The notes: a model not told the origin generated them from the sequence alone. A stretch of DNA of 64,000 nucleotides from Acidobacteriota bacterium (GCA_947470805.1 CANIVU010000027.1:16444-80443), one strand, 5' to 3'; counted from the stretch's first letter, positions 30,312-40,275 are shown. Program-made: numbers and translations.

Positions 30312-32684
30312 TCACCTTCTCGCCAGCAATACATGCCCGGCCCAACTTCTCGGTTCCGCACTACTTCCGCCGGCACGCAGGCAAGCCATTTGCGCCTGCC
30401 GTAATGCCGCCGCCGCTGGCAACGCCGATTCCCCGTCTCCCGTCGCCAGCCGTTCATAGAACTCCTCAAAAAATGCAGTCGACTCATCCGCCACCGGCCA
30501 CAGCGTCGCCACCACCTGCCGCGCCCCACCCGTCAACCATGCTCTGGTCAACCCCAACAGCCCCGCCCCCCGCGCCGTCTCCCCGCCCGTCGAATGGCAT
30601 GCGCTCATTACCACCAGCTCCGTCCGCAACGGCAGCGCCGCGATGTCCTCGGCCGCCAGCAGCCCCGGGCTCCCATCGGCCCGCAGCGAAAGCGCCAGCC
30701 GCGGACGTGCCCGGTCATCGGCCGGTGTCACCGTATGCGTCGCCAGATGGATGATTCCCGGTTGCCATTCTCCCAGCCTCGCCAGCACCGCTTCCTCCCC
30801 GCTCTCGGCCCCCAGATGCACCGCCGTCTCATATCCCTTACTCTTCCAGATTCCCCGCGCCGCCTCCGCCTCCCGTCGCGTGCCCGGCAGCCGCGGCAAC
30901 GCCGTCACCGCCGTCCCCGCATGCACCTGCCGCTGCCAGCGCCACCCCGTCTTCCGCCTCTCATCGGCGGCGTTAAAGATCGGATCGGCCACCGCCAGAA
31001 ACCGTCGCGAACGCCCCGGCCCCGCTTCCCGCCGCAACGCGTTCGGCACCAGCCGCAACTCCAGCTTCTCCACCAAATACGCCCCGCCCCCAGCCGGCAA
31101 CGCCGCGAACGGCACCCCGAACAACCCCTCATCGGCCACCACGTCCCACCGTTTGGCCCGCAAACACTCTGCCTTCAGCCCACCCAGCAGCGTCCCCATC
31201 AGCCGCTCGCCGGCTTCCCCCATTTCCCTTCGGTTCTCCGCCACCGCCGTCCGGAACGCCTCCGCTTCGCGCACGACCTGCGCCCGCCCCGGCAACATCG
31301 CCACCCGCAACCCGCTCTTGCTCCACGCCCACAGCCACGAGGTCTCCTCGTCCAGCCAGTACGTCAACACCATCTCGCCGTCTCCCGGCGCCTCCAGCCG
31401 CCCCGCCGTATCCGCGTACCCTTCCCCCGCCACCGACTCCTCTTCCAGAATCGCCGCCCGCACAATCCGCAACTCCTCCGCCGCCCCGCCGTCTCCCCCC
31501 AACCACCGTCCCTCCAACCGCCGCGCCTTGGCATAGAGAGCCTCCCGCGCCTGTGCCCCCTCGCCGCTCTTCTCCATACTCCACGCCCGCGTCGTCTGGA
31601 TCAGCGTGAACATCTCCGCCGACAGGTTTGCCTCCGGCCTCTCCCGGTACAATCGCGCCGCCGTTCGCAAATACCCGTCGAACAACTCCTGCAGTCGCCT
31701 CTCTGCCCCCAGTCGCAGTCGCTCCGACGGCGGCATCGCCCCGCGCCACCGCCGCGCCCATTCCAGCGCCTCCCGGTAGCTCCCCAACGCCTCCCGCAAT
31801 CGCCCCTCGCCGGCATACACATGACCCTGCTCGGCCACCACCGTCCACTCCGCCACAGGCATCTTCTGCCCCGCCGCCAGCGATGCGCGCAACCGGTCCA
31901 TCCACACCCGCGCCACGGAATACTGTCCCTTTTTCCGGTACAGCCGCCCCAGCTTTCCTACCGTTAATACCCGCCGCCCATCCTTTCCCGCCACTCGCTT
32001 CCACCACGCCCGCGATAACAGCTCCTCGGCCTCCGCCAGACGGTCCGCCTCCACCGCCTCATTCCCCCACAAATCCAATACCTCCGCCTCTTGCGATAAC
32101 GCCCGCGCCGGTGTCTCCACTGTCCCCGCCACACGCAAAGCCTCCCGGAACATCGGCTCGGCCGCCCCCAGCCCCCGCGTCTTCGATATCGCTCTCCCAA
32201 AACTCAGCAGAATCGTCACCCGCACCTCCGGATCCTGCGCGCCCGCCTCCATCCCCGCTCCCCGCACCGCCGCCATCGTCGCCGCTTCGTTATCCCCGGC
32301 TTGTATATAAAGGTTCGCCAGGTTCGCCTCCACCGTCTGCATCGTCGACAGGTCTTTCGCCCGGCCCGCCGCCTCCCGCGCCGACAGCAAATATTGAATC
32401 GCCCCCCGGTTGTCTCTCTGTAAGAGGTACGCCGTGCTCAGATTCGCCAGAAATCGCCCTTGCGAGATGGCGTCCCCAGCCTTCTCCGCCTCATCGGCTC
32501 CCCTTCGCAACGAAGTAACTGCCGTCTTGTAGTCCCCTCGCTGCAACGCCAACAGGCCCCCGGCTCGGTACTGCCGAAACCGGTCGCTTTTCCATACCAC
32601 CTCAGGGTCCTCGGAACGCAAAGACCGCCATTGGCTGCAACCAGCCAATGCTACGAACCCCGCGATAGCCACATACAGACGCAT
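30312..32684 (-). CDS. TPR-CHAT domain protease-like protein
   Basis: TPR-rich N-terminus; CHAT His (IIHLATHTV) and Cys (LVVMSACHSTGGETARGAGLLGLTRAWLTGGARQVVATLWPVAD). Confidence 0.9.
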   Translation of the reverse strand: MRLYVAIAGFVALAGCSQWRSLRSEDPEVVWKSDRFRQYRAGGLLALQRGDYKTAVTSLRRGADEAEKAGDAISQGRFLANLSTAYLLQRDNRGAIQYLLSAREAAGRAKDLSTMQTVEANLANLYIQAGDNEAATMAAVRGAGMEAGAQDPEVRVTILLSFGRAISKTRGLGAAEPMFREALRVAGTVETPARALSQEAEVLDLWGNEAVEADRLAEAEELLSRAWWKRVAGKDGRRVLTVGKLGRLYRKKGQYSVARVWMDRLRASLAAGQKMPVAEWTVVAEQGHVYAGEGRLREALGSYREALEWARRWRGAMPPSERLRLGAERRLQELFDGYLRTAARLYRERPEANLSAEMFTLIQTTRAWSMEKSGEGAQAREALYAKARRLEGRWLGGDGGAAEELRIVRAAILEEESVAGEGYADTAGRLEAPGDGEMVLTYWLDEETSWLWAWSKSGLRVAMLPGRAQVVREAEAFRTAVAENRREMGEAGERLMGTLLGGLKAECLRAKRWDVVADEGLFGVPFAALPAGGGAYLVEKLELRLVPNALRREAGPGRSRRFLAVADPIFNAADERRKTGWRWQRQVHAGTAVTALPRLPGTRREAEAARGIWKSKGYETAVHLGAESGEEAVLARLGEWQPGIIHLATHTVTPADDRARPRLALSLRADGSPGLLAAEDIAALPLRTELVVMSACHSTGGETARGAGLLGLTRAWLTGGARQVVATLWPVADESTAFFEEFYERLATGDGESALPAAAALRQAQMACLRAGGSSAEPRSWAGHVLLARR

Positions 32685-32733
32685 GCCAAGACTTCCCTCA
32701 CTGACAACATGAAGAAGGGCGCGGTGGCTGGCG

Positions 32734-32769
32734 TCCTAGGAGTCCTCCAAACTGGGGGTACTCCTAGGA
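32734..32769. promoter_or_regulatory. 10-bp perfect inverted repeat (TCCTAGGAGT...ACTCCTAGGA) upstream of the CHAT operon
   Basis: Arms 32734-32743 and 32760-32769, 50-86 nt upstream of the CHAT ORF start. Confidence 0.7.
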
Positions 32770-33167
32770 TCATACCAGACTTATTGCTTAGTGCAACCCC
32801 GGAAGTATGGGCTTACATTTGTCTTGCGACTGTGAGCGCAAGAGGTTTATTTAGCTACACATAGGTTCACAGTCCGGGAATAATGACAACGATAATCGTT
32901 TCCATTTGGCCCCCGGATCTCAGTGGCTCGGTGCCACCTCGATCCAAAAGTACCGCATGGCCTAGTACTACTTTAGGGGTGGATTTTTCCATGTTCTAGA
33001 AAATAAAGGAAATATAAATTTTATTTTCTTGTGACTGACTTTTTCAAGCCCCTAAAAATCAACGGTTTAGCCTGCTGCAATGGATTGAACTCGCATTTGA
33101 ATCTGTGTCATTTGCGGAAATTCAGGGTAAATCCATGCTGCTTCCGCCCGGACCCGTACTGGACACC

Positions 33168-35591
33168 TCATCGGAGGGCTATCCTCACCCCATTCGTGGC
33201 TACCCCGTCGGCGAACAACACCATATCTAACTCTCCACGCCCCCCATTCTCCCTAGGAATTCTTATATTCGCCTGATCCAACCCCGGAACTCCCGGCTGC
33301 GCCCCTGTAAATAAAATTTCCGCAGGCCGCCCATCCACCGTCGCCGTTACCAATTTCGCCCCCCTCCAGCCTGTCCCGAATAACGTCACAATCAACGAAT
33401 CGCCCGCCGCCCCCACATCCATCGGCACCGTCACACACCCGCTCGCCCCGCAACTAAACACCGTCTGGTCTTCCACCGTCCCATCGGCCCGGTACAACGC
33501 CCCATACGCCGCCGGAGCCCCCGTCCCCGCTCCATTCGCCGTAAACACCCCCGGCGCCGCCGCCGCGACGGTCAACTCTCCGCTCGCCACCTCCACTCCA
33601 TCCACTGTCACGAAAACCGTCCGCGTCCCCACCGCCGTCTCCGCTGGCAGGTACACGTTCAACTGTCCTGTCCCCGCATACGTCAATCCCGCCCGCACCC
33701 GTCCCGCCGCGTCTCGCGTCTCCACCGAAACTCCTCCCAACAACAACGGCCACGGCACCTCTCCCGCCGCCGTCCCACTGACCCGCGTCAACCCCGGCAC
33801 GCTCAACACCGCCAGCGAATCCGGCGCCACCGCCCGCCGATACGATGCCGCCGACGCTCCCGCCACCGTCCCGCCCTTCACCAAATACTCCACCTCCTCC
33901 GACGTCGACGGCAAAAAGTTCGTACCCTCATACGCCAACCGCACCTTAATCCGCCCTAGCGGCATCGAAGGCGGAATCGCCAACTGCGCCACCCCCGCGT
34001 TCACCAGCCCCTGCGCCACCACCGCCCCGTTCACCGACAGCCGCACAATCCCCTCATTCGCCAACACCAGCGGCCCCGTCACCGCCGCGTTCAGCCGCAA
34101 CCCCTGCGTGTAGGAAACCTCCGCCGGCGGCGCCTGAAACCGCACAAAGCTCGTCGATGCCGCCACCGACACCCGCACCGCCGCCGAAGTCGAAGCCGTA
34201 TATGTCGACGTCCCCACAAACCGCGCCGACAAATCCCGCGTCCCCGCCGGCAACGTCAACTCCAGTCGCGAGTTCGCCAACTCCACCGTCCCCGTCGCCA
34301 CCGCCGGCGCCGTCAGTGTCTGCAACACCGTCCCCCCATCCAGCAACTGTACCGACGCCCCCGCCAGCGGCACCGCCGTCGGCTGCAATGTCGCCAACTG
34401 CACCCGAATCGTCACCTGCACCTTCTGCCCATACGCCGATGTCGCCGGCGTCACCTCTAGTGTCGTAACGGTAGCCGTCGCCTGCCCGTTGATCAACCAA
34501 ACACCATTCCCGCCCACCCCCGGCGCAACCACCACCAGGTCCACCCGTCCATCCCCATCCACGTCGCCCGTCCCAAACGCCCCGGTCGCCACCGGCGGCG
34601 CCCCCGGCGGCAACGGCACATTCAACGTCCCATCGGCGTTGCTCGAAATCACCAGCATCCCCGCCGCCGTCGAAGCAATCACCTCCGCAAACCCGTCCCC
34701 ATTCAAATCGGCCGTCCGCAACACCGCCCCCCGCGCCACAAACGGCAGCGTCGTCAGTGTCCCCAAATACGCCGCCGCATCATTCCTTCCAAATCCATAG
34801 GTAATGGTTCCCGTCTGCGGATCGGTCAGCAACACGTCCATCCGCCCGTCCCGGTTTAAGTCCACGGCCACAAGATCGCTCACCGCCACCCCGACGGCCC
34901 GCGTCTGCGTCGTCTGGAAAATCGCGGTCGCCGAACTCAACAAAAGCGTCAAGACCCCCGTCCGGCTTACCACCGCCGCGTCCAGCATCCCGTCGCCATT
35001 CCAATCGGCCACGGCCAAAGCCGAAGGCACCGGCACGCTCGACGTCGGCCCCGCCGCGAACGTCCCGCCACCGCTGTTCAGCATCGTGACAACCAACCCG
35101 TCAAAGGCCCGCAGCATCATCACATCCAGTCGCCCGTCTTTGTCGAAGTCCCCCGTCACCATCCGCGACGGCGTCCCCGCCACGCTCGAACACAACGGCG
35201 CCGCAAATCCGCCCGCGCCATTGCCGCCATACAAACACAGCCGCGCCCCGCCCACCGTAATGGTCAACGCAACAAGGTCCGGATTCGCGTCCCCCGTAAA
35301 CTCCCCGGCCGTCAGCTCGACGACGTTCCCATCCAGCGCCATCTCATTCAACCCGCCCGGCAGCCCGCCCCGTGTCCCCAGCACAACGCCAACGGTAGAA
35401 ACCTGCGTCCCCGCCAACGGCGGAATCCCCAGATTCGCGCTCGCAACATCAGCCACCCCGTCGCGATTGAAGTCGGCCGTCGTCACCGCCACCGCCGGCA
35501 ACGACTGCCGCGTCAGCGTCAACGAAACCGGCGATTGAAACGTGTACGCACCCAACGGCACGATGGCTAGCAAGAACGAGAGAATCCGCAT
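33168..35591 (-). CDS. FG-GAP/VCBS beta-propeller secreted protein with Ig-like and Solibacter-type C-terminal domain
   Basis: Repeated DFNRDGVADVA / DLNRDGRMDVLL / DVDGDGRVDLVVV; C-terminal QLNVYLPAETAVGTRTVFVTVDGV...LFGTGWRG. Confidence 0.88.
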   Translation of the reverse strand: MRILSFLLAIVPLGAYTFQSPVSLTLTRQSLPAVAVTTADFNRDGVADVASANLGIPPLAGTQVSTVGVVLGTRGGLPGGLNEMALDGNVVELTAGEFTGDANPDLVALTITVGGARLCLYGGNGAGGFAAPLCSSVAGTPSRMVTGDFDKDGRLDVMMLRAFDGLVVTMLNSGGGTFAAGPTSSVPVPSALAVADWNGDGMLDAAVVSRTGVLTLLLSSATAIFQTTQTRAVGVAVSDLVAVDLNRDGRMDVLLTDPQTGTITYGFGRNDAAAYLGTLTTLPFVARGAVLRTADLNGDGFAEVIASTAAGMLVISSNADGTLNVPLPPGAPPVATGAFGTGDVDGDGRVDLVVVAPGVGGNGVWLINGQATATVTTLEVTPATSAYGQKVQVTIRVQLATLQPTAVPLAGASVQLLDGGTVLQTLTAPAVATGTVELANSRLELTLPAGTRDLSARFVGTSTYTASTSAAVRVSVAASTSFVRFQAPPAEVSYTQGLRLNAAVTGPLVLANEGIVRLSVNGAVVAQGLVNAGVAQLAIPPSMPLGRIKVRLAYEGTNFLPSTSEEVEYLVKGGTVAGASAASYRRAVAPDSLAVLSVPGLTRVSGTAAGEVPWPLLLGGVSVETRDAAGRVRAGLTYAGTGQLNVYLPAETAVGTRTVFVTVDGVEVASGELTVAAAAPGVFTANGAGTGAPAAYGALYRADGTVEDQTVFSCGASGCVTVPMDVGAAGDSLIVTLFGTGWRGAKLVTATVDGRPAEILFTGAQPGVPGLDQANIRIPRENGGRGELDMVLFADGVATNGVRIALR

Positions 35592-35649
35592 GTCTGTCCC
35601 ATAATACAGGCCCTCCGCAACAGGGATTTAATGACGTCTTGTCCCCCGG

Positions 35650-35782
35650 CCCGGCTTGCCCGCCGAAGCCCGCAGTGCGAAGGTGTGCTTGGCTCCGGAC
35701 CGCCCGCTCCCCCTTCCAACCCGAAAGACCCCACCCGGCTTGCCCGCCGAAGCCCGCAGGGCGAAGGTGGGTGCCTGGCACC
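35650..35782. repeat. Direct repeat pair (36 bp) plus GGTGCCTGGCACC palindrome
   Basis: CCCGGCTTGCCCGCCGAAGCCCGCAGKGCGAAGGTG at 35650-35685 and 35734-35769; palindrome 35770-35782. Confidence 0.9.
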
Positions 35783-35852
35783 AAGGAAGCGCGGAGCGAG
35801 GAGCAGAGCGGCGAGGAAGAAAAGCGAAACGCCGCAATAGAACCAGCCCCCC

Positions 35853-37739
35853 CTACTCCTTCAAATACCCGTAATACAGCCCCATGTAATAAGGCAGCAG
35901 ATACGAAGCCCCGCTCGCCAGTTCCTGCCCGTTCGTGCCCTGGTCCAGCCGCCACGGGTCGTGGTTCCAGTGGTTCACATACCGCTCGTCAATCGGCAGC
36001 ACCCGCCCATTCATCCGCGCCCCGCGTCCATTCCCCCGCGGCAGCAGCCGTATATCCTTCCGGTGGCTGTTGGTCATTCGCCAACTCACCCGGTCCAGCG
36101 GAAACCGCCGCAGCGTATCAAGCGACTCCTCCTGCCACGGCCCATCCAGCGTCAACTGGTCCACCGAGTGCGAATCCTGATAGGAAAGCCCCTTCAACAC
36201 CGCCGCCGCCAGATAGTTGAACACCGGATTCAACTCCGGCTCCTCCGTCTCCCACCGCCGCCGCAGCGTCACCCCATAGGCGGCGCGCAACACCGGATCG
36301 GTCTCATACTTCACCAGGTTGTGCAGCATCATCAGCGCCATCTCGTCATCGCTCTGGTTCCCGCCGCCCGCGCCCAGATGATGCTTGTTCATCATCGTGT
36401 TCACCGCGTACCCATGCTTCTCAATCAGCAGCTTTGCCGCCCGCGCATACTTCGCATCCCCGGTCACATGCTCGGCCGTTTTCAAATAGGCCAGAATACT
36501 GAACGAATCCAGCGGCCGGTCGTCCGCCCACCGCAAATCAAAATTCAAAGCCTCCGGATTAAACGCCCCCCAGCGAGTCACTTTCCCGTCATGGTCCACC
36601 AGCTGAAAATTGTGGTCGATGATGTGATCGGTCAACGCCGCGATGTGCTCCCGCACCCGTGCCTCCTCCGCGGCATCCCCCTTCGCCACCAGATCAAAAT
36701 AGACCGCATAAAAGAAGTAGTGCCCGTCCAGTTCATCGGAAGAAGTATCGGCCTTCCAGTACCATTTCCCATCGGCGCTCAACGGCCACCGCGGATCCAT
36801 GATCTTCCACATCCTGTCCCGCGTCGCCTGAAACACGCGGTCCTTCGCCGGCGTATACTGCGTCGCATTCGGATTGCCCGCCGACGCCGGCAACACCGTC
36901 CGCGCTATATACCCCTTCGGCGCCGGCGGCGTCCCGCCCTGCGTCACCGTCCACAAAAACCGCATCGCGTCATACGCCTTCTTCGCCCGCTTCTTCGCCA
37001 GAGGGTCTTTCGTAGCCGCATACGCGTAGCACTCGCCCGCGCCGTACATCGACGTCCACAGCCCGTCGTTGTCGGAGTCGTGCTGCGTCCACTTCGATTT
37101 GTCCCCCGGCTTGTCCAGCCGTACTTCGAGGACATACTCATACTCCGTACGCCGGTGCCGCAAGTCGATCTCGTCTTCAAAAAACTTCGCCTTCTGCGCC
37201 AGCGTCATCGGCACGGATTTAATCTTCCCCACGCCCTTCGGCGTCGCAAACCACGCGGTGTTGTCGGAGTCCACTACGACTGCCGAGACGTAGTCATCCG
37301 GCAGCCACCGCCGTCCCTGCCGGTACTCCCAGGTCTTGCCGTCGAAGTGAATCGCCCCGCGCGTAGTCCCCAGCCAGACGCTCCCATCCGGCGCCGGCGC
37401 AAGCGCGGTGCACTCATCCCAAGGCAACCCATCCTCAGTCGAATACAACGACCACACCGAACCGTCCCTAACCCCTACCCCCTGCGGCGAGCAGAACCAC
37501 AGCCGCCCCCGCGAGTCATACGCGGCGCCCTTCACATCCACCGGCGCCCAACTCCGCGCCCCCGCCCGGGGCAGCACGCGCGAGCCATTCTCAAACAGTC
37601 CATCGGCCCGCGCCTCCAGCTCCGCCGTCCGCGCGGTCGAAGCCGGCATCGACCCACCCATCTCGGCCACCTGCTGCCGGAACCCCTGTCCCCAAGCCAC
37701 CAACGCCGTAAGTAGAAATAGTCCGAAATACACGATCAC
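35853..37739 (-). CDS. Secreted protein with N-terminal two-component-type propeller repeats and a large C-terminal alpha-toroid-like region
   Basis: YSTEDGLPWDECTALAPAPDGSVWLGTTRGAIHFDGKTW...; signal peptide. Confidence 0.6.
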   Translation of the reverse strand: MIVYFGLFLLTALVAWGQGFRQQVAEMGGSMPASTARTAELEARADGLFENGSRVLPRAGARSWAPVDVKGAAYDSRGRLWFCSPQGVGVRDGSVWSLYSTEDGLPWDECTALAPAPDGSVWLGTTRGAIHFDGKTWEYRQGRRWLPDDYVSAVVVDSDNTAWFATPKGVGKIKSVPMTLAQKAKFFEDEIDLRHRRTEYEYVLEVRLDKPGDKSKWTQHDSDNDGLWTSMYGAGECYAYAATKDPLAKKRAKKAYDAMRFLWTVTQGGTPPAPKGYIARTVLPASAGNPNATQYTPAKDRVFQATRDRMWKIMDPRWPLSADGKWYWKADTSSDELDGHYFFYAVYFDLVAKGDAAEEARVREHIAALTDHIIDHNFQLVDHDGKVTRWGAFNPEALNFDLRWADDRPLDSFSILAYLKTAEHVTGDAKYARAAKLLIEKHGYAVNTMMNKHHLGAGGGNQSDDEMALMMLHNLVKYETDPVLRAAYGVTLRRRWETEEPELNPVFNYLAAAVLKGLSYQDSHSVDQLTLDGPWQEESLDTLRRFPLDRVSWRMTNSHRKDIRLLPRGNGRGARMNGRVLPIDERYVNHWNHDPWRLDQGTNGQELASGASYLLPYYMGLYYGYLKE

Positions 37740-37808
37740 TCCCTATCCACGAAAGCCGCTTCTCAATACTTCACGATATCCCACGCCATTTCTGTCCATC
37801 AATGCCAT

Positions 37809-37961
37809 CCCCCCCCACCCGATACCTCTTTCATCCCCCCCTCAACCCACAACCTCCCCCCCCCAATACCTCTTTCATCCCCCCCAACCCACAACGCCCC
37901 ACGGGGACACTCTGATCCCCCGTCCGGCAAATCACCCCCGTCCGAGACGAAGAGTGTCCCC
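37809..37961. repeat. C-rich direct repeats and an 11-bp inverted repeat GGGGACACTCT/AGAGTGTCCCC
   Basis: ATACCTCTTTCATCCCCCC repeated; IR arms 37903-37913 and 37951-37961. Confidence 0.88.
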
Positions 37962-37998
37962 CGACGCGATACAACCCGCATCCCCCCCCACACCGCCC

Positions 37999-39444
37999 CT
38001 ACTCCATCGCCAACAACGCCGCCATCGTCTCCATCCCGGCCCACAAATTCTCCAACCGCAAATTCTCGTTATGCGAATGCTGATTGTTATCGTGATTCGC
38101 AATCGGAACAATAATCAACGGCCGCGCCAAAATCTCTTCAAACACCGCCATCGGCAAACTCCCGCCCATCGTCGGAATCTTCACCACCGGCCCCCGTGCC
38201 CCCTCCACCGCCGCAATCACTTTTTTCGAAATCGGCAGATCCATCGACGTCCGCACCGCGTTATACCCGCCCTCGCTCGAAATGCGAGCCACCTTCGGAT
38301 ACGCCCGCAACGTCGCCGCGTCCGGCTCTTTCGTCACCACGTGATACCCCCGCCCCCGCACATGCTCCACCACCCGCTCCAACGCCACTTTCAAGTCAAT
38401 CCCCTTCACCAGCCGGATATCGAAACTCGCCGTCGCCGTCGACGGCACCACATTCCGCGCCGCCTTTCCCACCGCCGCGCTCGACAGCCCACGCAGGTTC
38501 AACACCGGCCGGTTTACCAGCATCTCAATCCTCTCCCCATTCCCCAGCGTCCGTCCCAACGCCAACTCCCCCGCCCACTCGCCCGACACATCCGGCGCCG
38601 CCGCCACCGCCGCGATCTCACTCGCCGACAGCGGCACCAGCCCCTTCTCAAACCCCTCAATCAACACCAGTCCCTCATCGTTCCGCATCGACGCGGCCAA
38701 CCCCACCAGCATCTGCGCCGGATTCGGCGCCCAATTCCCGTAATGCCCGCTATGCAACTCCCGGTCGGCCCCATAGACGGTCAAATCAAAACCCACAACC
38801 CCGCGCGCACCAAACACAATCTGGTCCCGCCGGCTCGCATGTTGCGGCCCGTCGCAAAACAGCCACACATCGGCGCCCAGCAGCTCTTTATTCCGCACCA
38901 GAATCTCGCGCACATGCGGCGAACTCATCTCCTCTTCCCCATCGAAGAAGAACTTGATATTCGACTTTGGCGCCACCCCCGCCGCCTTCATCGCATCGAT
39001 CGCCGCCAGCATCGCCTGAATCGGCGCCTTGTCATCGGACGCCGACCGCGCATAGATCCGCCCATCAACAATCTTCGGTTTCCAAGGCTCGGTCACCGTC
39101 CACTTCGCCATGTCCACCGGCTGCCCATCGTAGTGCGCGTAGAACATAATCGTCTGCGTCGCCCCCGGCGTCTTCCATTCCGCGAACACAGCCGGCGGAG
39201 CCTTCTCCACCGTCAACCTCCGCGCCGCGATCCCCCGCTTCGCAAAGGCTGCCACAATCCAATCGGCGTTCTTCCCAATGAACGGCCGCTCAATATCCCG
39301 AGCGACATTGGGAATCGACAAAAACTCGAAATACTCGGCAAGTATCTCTTTCTCATGCGCGGCCCGCCACTGTCGCGCCGCCTCCCCCGGCGTCGTCGCC
39401 GCCAGCCCACAAACCGCGAACAGTAACCCGAGTCGAATCAGCAA
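37999..39444 (-). CDS. M20 family metallopeptidase, signal-bearing
   Basis: TIMFYAHYDGQPVD; YARSASDDKAPI; FFFDGEEEMSSP; TMGGSLPM. Confidence 0.93.
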   Translation of the reverse strand: MLIRLGLLFAVCGLAATTPGEAARQWRAAHEKEILAEYFEFLSIPNVARDIERPFIGKNADWIVAAFAKRGIAARRLTVEKAPPAVFAEWKTPGATQTIMFYAHYDGQPVDMAKWTVTEPWKPKIVDGRIYARSASDDKAPIQAMLAAIDAMKAAGVAPKSNIKFFFDGEEEMSSPHVREILVRNKELLGADVWLFCDGPQHASRRDQIVFGARGVVGFDLTVYGADRELHSGHYGNWAPNPAQMLVGLAASMRNDEGLVLIEGFEKGLVPLSASEIAAVAAAPDVSGEWAGELALGRTLGNGERIEMLVNRPVLNLRGLSSAAVGKAARNVVPSTATASFDIRLVKGIDLKVALERVVEHVRGRGYHVVTKEPDAATLRAYPKVARISSEGGYNAVRTSMDLPISKKVIAAVEGARGPVVKIPTMGGSLPMAVFEEILARPLIIVPIANHDNNQHSHNENLRLENLWAGMETMAALLAME

Positions 39445-39463
39445 CGGCGTCCTCCAAAAAAAT

Positions 39464-40033
39464 CTAAGTGTAGCGCGGCAGCTTCATCACCAACTCGACC
39501 ACCCCCAACCGCGGCCCCCATTCCTCGATATACCCCCAATCCAGCTTCCCGCTCTGCACCCGCAGCACGCCCAAAATGTCGCTCCACTGCCGTTCCGATG
39601 TCCGGCCCCCAAGGTCATACCAGCGTAACTTCGCCAACACAATATCCTCCGGGCTCGCCACCGGCACCTCGACATCGGACAGAAAATCCACCTTCGCCAT
39701 ACGCCGCCTCGCCAACTGCGAAGTTCCAAACGCATCTCCCTCGATCGGGAAAAAATCGAACTTCGTCACGCTCTGCATAGAGACGATGTTGAAGGATCCC
39801 CCCGGCCGCAGCGCGGCTTCCGCAGTCTCCAGGTCGAAGTAGTAGTCTGCGCCCAACAGTTTCCCCAATCGCTCCAAAAGTGGTTTGGTCAGCCGCGCCA
39901 CCATGTCGATGTCCATCGTCGCGCGCGGTTCTCCAAACGCGCTGCTCGCTACTGAGCCCACCAGCGCATACTCGATTCCGGTCGCTTCAAGCGCCCACAA
40001 AAGACGCTCCGCCGGACGCACAATCGAACTCAA
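39464..40033 (-). CDS. Nucleotidyltransferase-fold protein (copy A)
   Basis: EYALVGSVASSAFGEPRATMDIDMVAR, paralogous to 40288-40854. Confidence 0.75.
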   Translation of the reverse strand: MSSIVRPAERLLWALEATGIEYALVGSVASSAFGEPRATMDIDMVARLTKPLLERLGKLLGADYYFDLETAEAALRPGGSFNIVSMQSVTKFDFFPIEGDAFGTSQLARRRMAKVDFLSDVEVPVASPEDIVLAKLRWYDLGGRTSERQWSDILGVLRVQSGKLDWGYIEEWGPRLGVVELVMKLPRYT

Positions 40034-40275
40034 GCCCGCATCGCCTTTCGCCCAAACGCCCGATCCGCCAGCTCCCGCCCGTACCGCTTCACCGCCAACC
40101 GGTATCGCAACTCCTCCTCGCCCGCCTCCGGATCCTCCGCCCGCAGCAATCCCAACTCCAGCGACCGCACTAACTCCGACATCTCCAAAGCGTTCGAAAT
40201 CCGCTGTCCCGGAGTCTGCGCCCGGCGCAACTCCAGCACCATCCGCTCAATCTCGGGGCTCGTGTCGGAAATCAT
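40030..40275 (-). CDS. Small helical protein translationally coupled to nucleotidyltransferase A
   Basis: 81 aa; stop overlaps the next ORF start by 4 nt. Confidence 0.6.
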   Translation of the reverse strand: MISDTSPEIERMVLELRRAQTPGQRISNALEMSELVRSLELGLLRAEDPEAGEEELRYRLAVKRYGRELADRAFGRKAMRA

